This document shows positions 4,714 through 5,026 of a stretch of DNA of 5,026 bases, one piece after another. Within the stretch, counting starts at the first letter, position 1; each line of letters opens with the position of its first letter. The notes under the pieces were generated by a model that did not search any database, was not told the DNA's origin, and saw nothing but the letters and a program-made list of their open reading frames with translations. Origin of the DNA: Geobacter sp. (lineage in GTDB: Bacteria > Desulfobacterota > Desulfuromonadia > Geobacterales > DSM-12255); assembly GCA_012026855.1 (NCBI GenBank), contig VEOV01000128.1, forward strand, positions 1-5,026. Reading direction: 5' to 3'. The position numbers and the translations under genes were made by a program.

Positions 4714-5026
4714 ATGAAAGTAGTCGCATTCAACGGCAGTGCCCGTAAGGACGGCAATACCGCCAGTTTGATCAGGCACGTATTTACCGAGCTGGAAAAA
4801 GAGGGGATTGCAACCGAACTGGTGCAGTTCAGCGGGGAGACTATCCGGGGATGCACCGCCTGCTACAGATGTTTTGCCAGCAAGGACAAGACCTGCGCAG
4901 TCAGCACGGAAAACGGCGATATCATCAACAGCTGCATTGCCAAAATAGATGCCGCCGACGGGGTGATCGTCGCTTCGCCGACCTATTTTGCCGATATCTC
5001 CGCCGAGACCAAGGCGTTCATCGACA
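4714..5026 (+). CDS. Flavodoxin-fold (iron-sulfur flavoprotein-like) oxidoreductase, partial
   Basis: The first 104 residues of a gene that runs off the window end; family members are usually about 180-210 residues. It opens with the FMN-phosphate loop of NADPH-dependent FMN reductase/flavodoxin-like proteins (VVAFNGSARKDGNTASLI, residues 3-20). It continues with the flavin-proximal ASPTYFADISAETKAFID (87-104). Between them lies C47-x2-C50-x2-C53-x7-C61, which fits the compact CX2CX2CX4-7C 4Fe-4S motif of Isf, the iron-sulfur flavoprotein of methanogens and anaerobes. This points to FMN plus an iron-sulfur cluster, with electron transfer or reduction of small oxidants in the cytoplasm. Some flavodoxin-family reductases carry similar cysteines without a proven cluster, so the metal site is an inference. 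A GAAGGAG site (4701-4707) lies 6 nt before the ATG. The gene is possibly in one transcript with the SurA-like gene. Confidence 0.88.
   Translation, partial: MKVVAFNGSARKDGNTASLIRHVFTELEKEGIATELVQFSGETIRGCTACYRCFASKDKTCAVSTENGDIINSCIAKIDAADGVIVASPTYFADISAETKAFID

Noticed and set aside
3956..4729. A 257-residue minus-strand open frame opposite the SurA-like gene.
   Set aside because: The plus-strand frame has a signal peptide, a ribosome site and family motifs; the minus frame has none of these.

Overview
The window reads like a chromosomal segment from a GC-rich anaerobic deltaproteobacterium, most likely of the Geobacter/Geotalea/Pelobacter group. This is inferred from overall codon style, a close homologue of the Desulfovibrio FMN-binding protein, an Isf-like flavoprotein and a possible sigma-54 promoter. 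No mobile element, CRISPR array, tRNA or rRNA is visible.

Layout, left to right. (1) 18-332, plus strand: a small YajD-type HNH nuclease. (2) 418-711, minus strand: a short exported protein of unknown function whose mature part is built on two copies of a 33-residue-spaced His/Asp/Met motif. It has its own terminator (348-371) and an elaborate upstream region: a sigma-54-like element, three perfect inverted repeats and a 5'-leader hairpin. (3) 712-1059: a 348-bp AT-rich intergenic stretch holding those signals and a possible leader hairpin for the next gene. (4) 1060-1963, plus strand: an MBL-fold metallohydrolase broken by one extra C inside its HxHxDH metal motif. (5) 1974-2345, minus strand: a homologue of the D. 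vulgaris FMN-binding protein, convergent with the MBL gene (10 bp between stops). (6) 2389-3807, plus strand: a MocR/GabR-type regulator (GntR winged helix plus fold-I aminotransferase domain), divergent from the FMN-binding gene across 43 bp. (7) 3905-4627, plus strand: an exported SurA/PpiC-like protein with a divergent parvulin domain. (8) 4714 to the window end, plus strand: the N-terminal 104 residues of a flavodoxin-fold protein with a compact four-cysteine motif like that of iron-sulfur flavoproteins.

How they may work together: the divergent MocR/FMN-protein pair is the clearest regulatory unit, because MocR proteins often control the gene transcribed away from them. Two flavin proteins (FMN-binding split barrel and Isf-like flavodoxin) lie within 2.5 kb, which hints at a redox theme, but no pathway can be assembled from this window alone. 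The observations most worth checking are the frameshift in the MBL active site, the duplicated-motif secreted protein with its palindrome-rich promoter, and the Trp at the C-terminus of the FMN-binding protein where the Desulfovibrio protein has a Leu that contacts the flavin.
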